Source: an uncultured Bacteroidales bacterium
Lineage (GTDB): Bacteria; Bacteroidota; Bacteroidia; Bacteroidales; Bacteroidaceae
NCBI GenBank assembly: GCA_902803195.1
Contig: CADCOX010000178.1
Coordinates: 1-7,409, forward strand
Direction: 5' to 3'
DNA: 7,409 nt
Shown here: positions 6,112-7,409 of the stretch, one piece after another
Layout of the letters: each line of letters opens with the position of its first letter
How positions within the stretch are numbered: position 1 is the first letter of the stretch
The notes under the pieces: generated by a model
The model's input: only the letters and a program-made list of their open reading frames with translations
Databases searched by the model: none
What the model was told of the DNA's origin: nothing
Position numbers and translations under genes: made by a program

Positions 6112-6654
6112 ATGATAGACCAGATTATTGCTTTCAACAAGACTTTCGTGGCCGAGAGGGGCTACGAGAAGTACCTGACCGACAAGTACCCCGACAAGAA
6201 GCTGGCGGTGCTCTCGTGTATGGACACCCGTCTGACGGAGCTCCTGCCCGCAGCGCTCGGTCTGAAGAACGGCGATGCCAAGATCATCAAGAACGCCGGC
6301 GGCCTGGTCATCTCGGCCTTCGACTCGGCTATGCGCAGCCTGATTGTGGCCATCTACGAGCTGGGCGTGCAGGAGATTATGGTGGTGGCCCACTCGCATT
6401 GCGGAGCCTGCCACATGAGCTTCGACCATTTCCACCACGAGATGATAGCCCGCGGCGTGACGGACCAGACGCTCGCCACCATCCAGCAATGCGGCATCGA
6501 CCTGCATCATTGGCTGGAGGGCTTCAAGGACACGCCGACCTCGGTGCGCAAGACCGTAGAGACCATCAAGACGCATCCGCTCGTTCCGAAGGACATCGTC
6601 GTACGCGGATTCATCATCAACTCCGAGACGGGAGCGCTCGAGGAGGTCTGTTGA
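6112..6654 (+). CDS. Beta-class carbonic anhydrase
   Basis: This 180-residue cytoplasmic zinc enzyme interconverts CO2 and bicarbonate. Beta-class signatures are complete: Cys36-x-Asp38-x-Arg40 in SCMDTRL, and His94-x-x-Cys97 in VVAHSHCGACHMS. Cys36, His94 and Cys97 bind zinc, while Asp38 and Arg40 form the gating dyad. KNAGG (60-64) is the usual conserved loop. The length suits the short bacterial clade, and a short C-terminal tail ends in Cys180. The gene lies 6 bp after the FMN oxidoreductase in the same direction, so it probably shares its promoter. A metabolic link between the two is not evident. Bicarbonate supply for carboxylations, such as those leading to succinate in anaerobic Bacteroidales, is a reasonable general role but inferred. 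No hairpin terminator follows. Confidence 0.95.
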   Translation: MIDQIIAFNKTFVAERGYEKYLTDKYPDKKLAVLSCMDTRLTELLPAALGLKNGDAKIIKNAGGLVISAFDSAMRSLIVAIYELGVQEIMVVAHSHCGACHMSFDHFHHEMIARGVTDQTLATIQQCGIDLHHWLEGFKDTPTSVRKTVETIKTHPLVPKDIVVRGFIINSETGALEEVC

Positions 6655-6670
6655 CCGGAACTCTTTTTGG

Positions 6671-6678
6671 CAAAGATA
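6671..6678 (-). promoter_or_regulatory. Lone minus-strand -7 box behind the carbonic anhydrase gene
   Basis: The minus strand reads TATCTTTG, an exact TAnnTTTG match, 17 bp beyond the carbonic anhydrase stop codon. There is no TTTG at the expected -33 spacing and no minus-strand gene ahead. If active it would make an RNA antisense to the carbonic anhydrase message. Chance is a serious alternative. Confidence 0.25.
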
Positions 6679-6754
6679 GGAAATGTGGAAGAAAATACGG
6701 AGGGGAAGTCCATTCAAAAATCTTTACTTAATTTTTTGAATTATTTTACCTCGC

Positions 6755-6866
6755 ATTTATTCCGCATTCCCTTCCCCTATCCTGAGTCTCCGCATCACTT
6801 CCCCAGTCGTGAGTCTCCGCATCACTTTTCCAAGTCAAAAATTTTCGCATTTACTTTCCAAGTCGA
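6755..6866. repeat. 27-28 bp minisatellite (CGCAT-ACTT-CC-AGTC)
   Basis: Four degenerate units repeat with CGCAT at 6763, 6791, 6818 and 6846, a period of 28, 27 and 28 bp. Units two and three share TGAGTCTCCGCATCACTT exactly. Units two to four share ACTT, CC and AGTC in the same order, and the first is the most decayed. The array fills most of the gap before the gene at 6873 and ends 6 bp before its ATG, so it must include or displace the leader and possibly the promoter. Confidence 0.8.
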
Positions 6867-6872
6867 AAGAAG

Positions 6873-7226
6873 ATGAATATCGAAGACTATCGCGAGTACT
6901 GCCTGTCGCTGGGCGCAGACGTAGAGGAGAAGCTGCCTTTCACCGCCTTCCACTCCGCCAGCGGCGTGCTGGTGTTCTACGTCCACGCCCACATGTTCGC
7001 TTTCTTCGACTGCGACCACTTCGGCATCGTTACGCTGAAATGCCAGCCCGAGCGCATCGAGGAGCTGCGAGCCAGTAGCGACTGCGTAGGCAAGCCTGCC
7101 AACCTCTCGCCCAAATACTGGATTGGCGTTGATGCGCTCACGGCCCCCGACGAGCTGCTCCGCGAGCTGACCCGCAACTCCTACGAGATTGTTAAGAATA
7201 AGTACAAGCCTAAGCCCCACCGCTGA
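6873..7226 (+). CDS. MmcQ/YjbR family protein
   Basis: This 117-residue protein matches the MmcQ/YjbR family of small proteins with a CyaY-like fold. Visible family features are the N-terminal MNIEDYREYCLSLG helix, the EKLPF turn (19-23), MFAFFD (41-46), VTLKCQPERIEELR (53-66), the Y-W pair at Tyr82-Trp83 where relatives have a K-x-W motif, and the helix APDELLRELTRNSYEIVKN (91-109). The length is normal. Members are often labelled DNA-binding, but a biological role is not established. The ATG at 6873 keeps the standard start; it follows the minisatellite directly and no -7 box of good quality is seen in the 218-bp gap. The gene may be expressed from its own unrecognised promoter or by read-through from the carbonic anhydrase operon, since no terminator separates them. 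Confidence 0.9.
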   Translation: MNIEDYREYCLSLGADVEEKLPFTAFHSASGVLVFYVHAHMFAFFDCDHFGIVTLKCQPERIEELRASSDCVGKPANLSPKYWIGVDALTAPDELLRELTRNSYEIVKNKYKPKPHR

Positions 7227-7278
7227 CTTCACCCCCGCCTGACATCCTAAACACGAATACCAAACAAATGAACCTTCT

Positions 7279-7409
7279 ATGAAACGAGTATTGTCTTTCC
7301 TGCTTGTGGCGCTCATCGCAATAGCTGCTACAGCCAAGCCGAACGTCAGCCACCCCTGGCAGGGGAAGCGCGTGGCGTACTTCGGCGACTCCATCACCGA
7401 CCCCAACAA
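7279..7409 (+). CDS. Secreted SGNH/GDSL-type hydrolase, 5' part only
   Basis: The first 43 codons are present and the frame is open to the window end. The product begins with a signal peptide, MKRVLSFLLVALIAIAATA, with likely cleavage near ATA-KP. After PWQGKRVAY comes FGDSITDPN, the block I motif of SGNH/GDSL hydrolases, whose Ser (residue 38) is the nucleophile. Such enzymes are secreted acyl or acetyl esterases, in Bacteroidota often acting on acetylated glycans, but substrate cannot be read from this piece. The gene starts 52 bp after the YjbR-family stop without an intervening terminator, so co-transcription is possible. An earlier ATG at 7268 opens only a four-codon frame and is not the start. 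Confidence 0.85.
   Translation, partial: MKRVLSFLLVALIAIAATAKPNVSHPWQGKRVAYFGDSITDPN

Noticed and set aside
6822..7409. 195-codon minus-strand frame opposite the YjbR and hydrolase genes
   Set aside because: It lies antisense to two genes with clear family motifs and has none itself.

Overview
The window looks like chromosomal DNA of a Bacteroidota species, most likely order Bacteroidales and plausibly Prevotellaceae. Three genes have an exact TAtcTTTG -7 box of the Bacteroidota primary sigma factor close upstream of the start, Shine-Dalgarno sequences are weak or absent, and the Wzc-type kinase and sugar nucleotidyltransferase have the form usual in this phylum. Genes are GC-rich with mostly C or G at third codon positions. 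Intergenic DNA is clearly AT-richer and full of short repeats. The family assignment is inference.

Left part (1-3679): a divergent pair for surface polysaccharide. rfbA on the minus strand makes dTDP-glucose, the first step to dTDP-rhamnose. A large Wzc-type chain-length regulator and tyrosine autokinase lies on the plus strand. They share a 150-bp intergenic region with one -7 box for each direction, and the kinase gene ends in a clear hairpin terminator. Together they mark the edge of a capsule, O-antigen or exopolysaccharide locus.

Middle (3680-4331): about 650 bp without a credible gene, rich in repeats. It holds three 22-bp tandem units, then a block of at least fourteen exact copies of the 9-mer CGTCAATCT in both orientations. 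These form a possible 21-bp stem and a 34-bp tandem array. An operator-like AACGTTAACGTT palindrome follows, upstream of the next gene's -7 box.

Right part (4332-7409): a lipoprotein fusing an unassigned N-terminal domain to a periplasmic cyclohexadienyl dehydratase (PheC)-type domain; an FMN-dependent oxidoreductase and a beta-carbonic anhydrase 6 bp apart in a likely operon; a 28-bp minisatellite; a MmcQ/YjbR-family protein; and the first 43 codons of a secreted SGNH/GDSL hydrolase running off the window.

No RNA gene, insertion sequence, CRISPR array or phage gene was recognised. The less ordinary features are the inverted and tandem repeat block at 3871-4120, the PheC fusion lipoprotein, and GTTAAC-type motifs shared by two neighbouring upstream regions.
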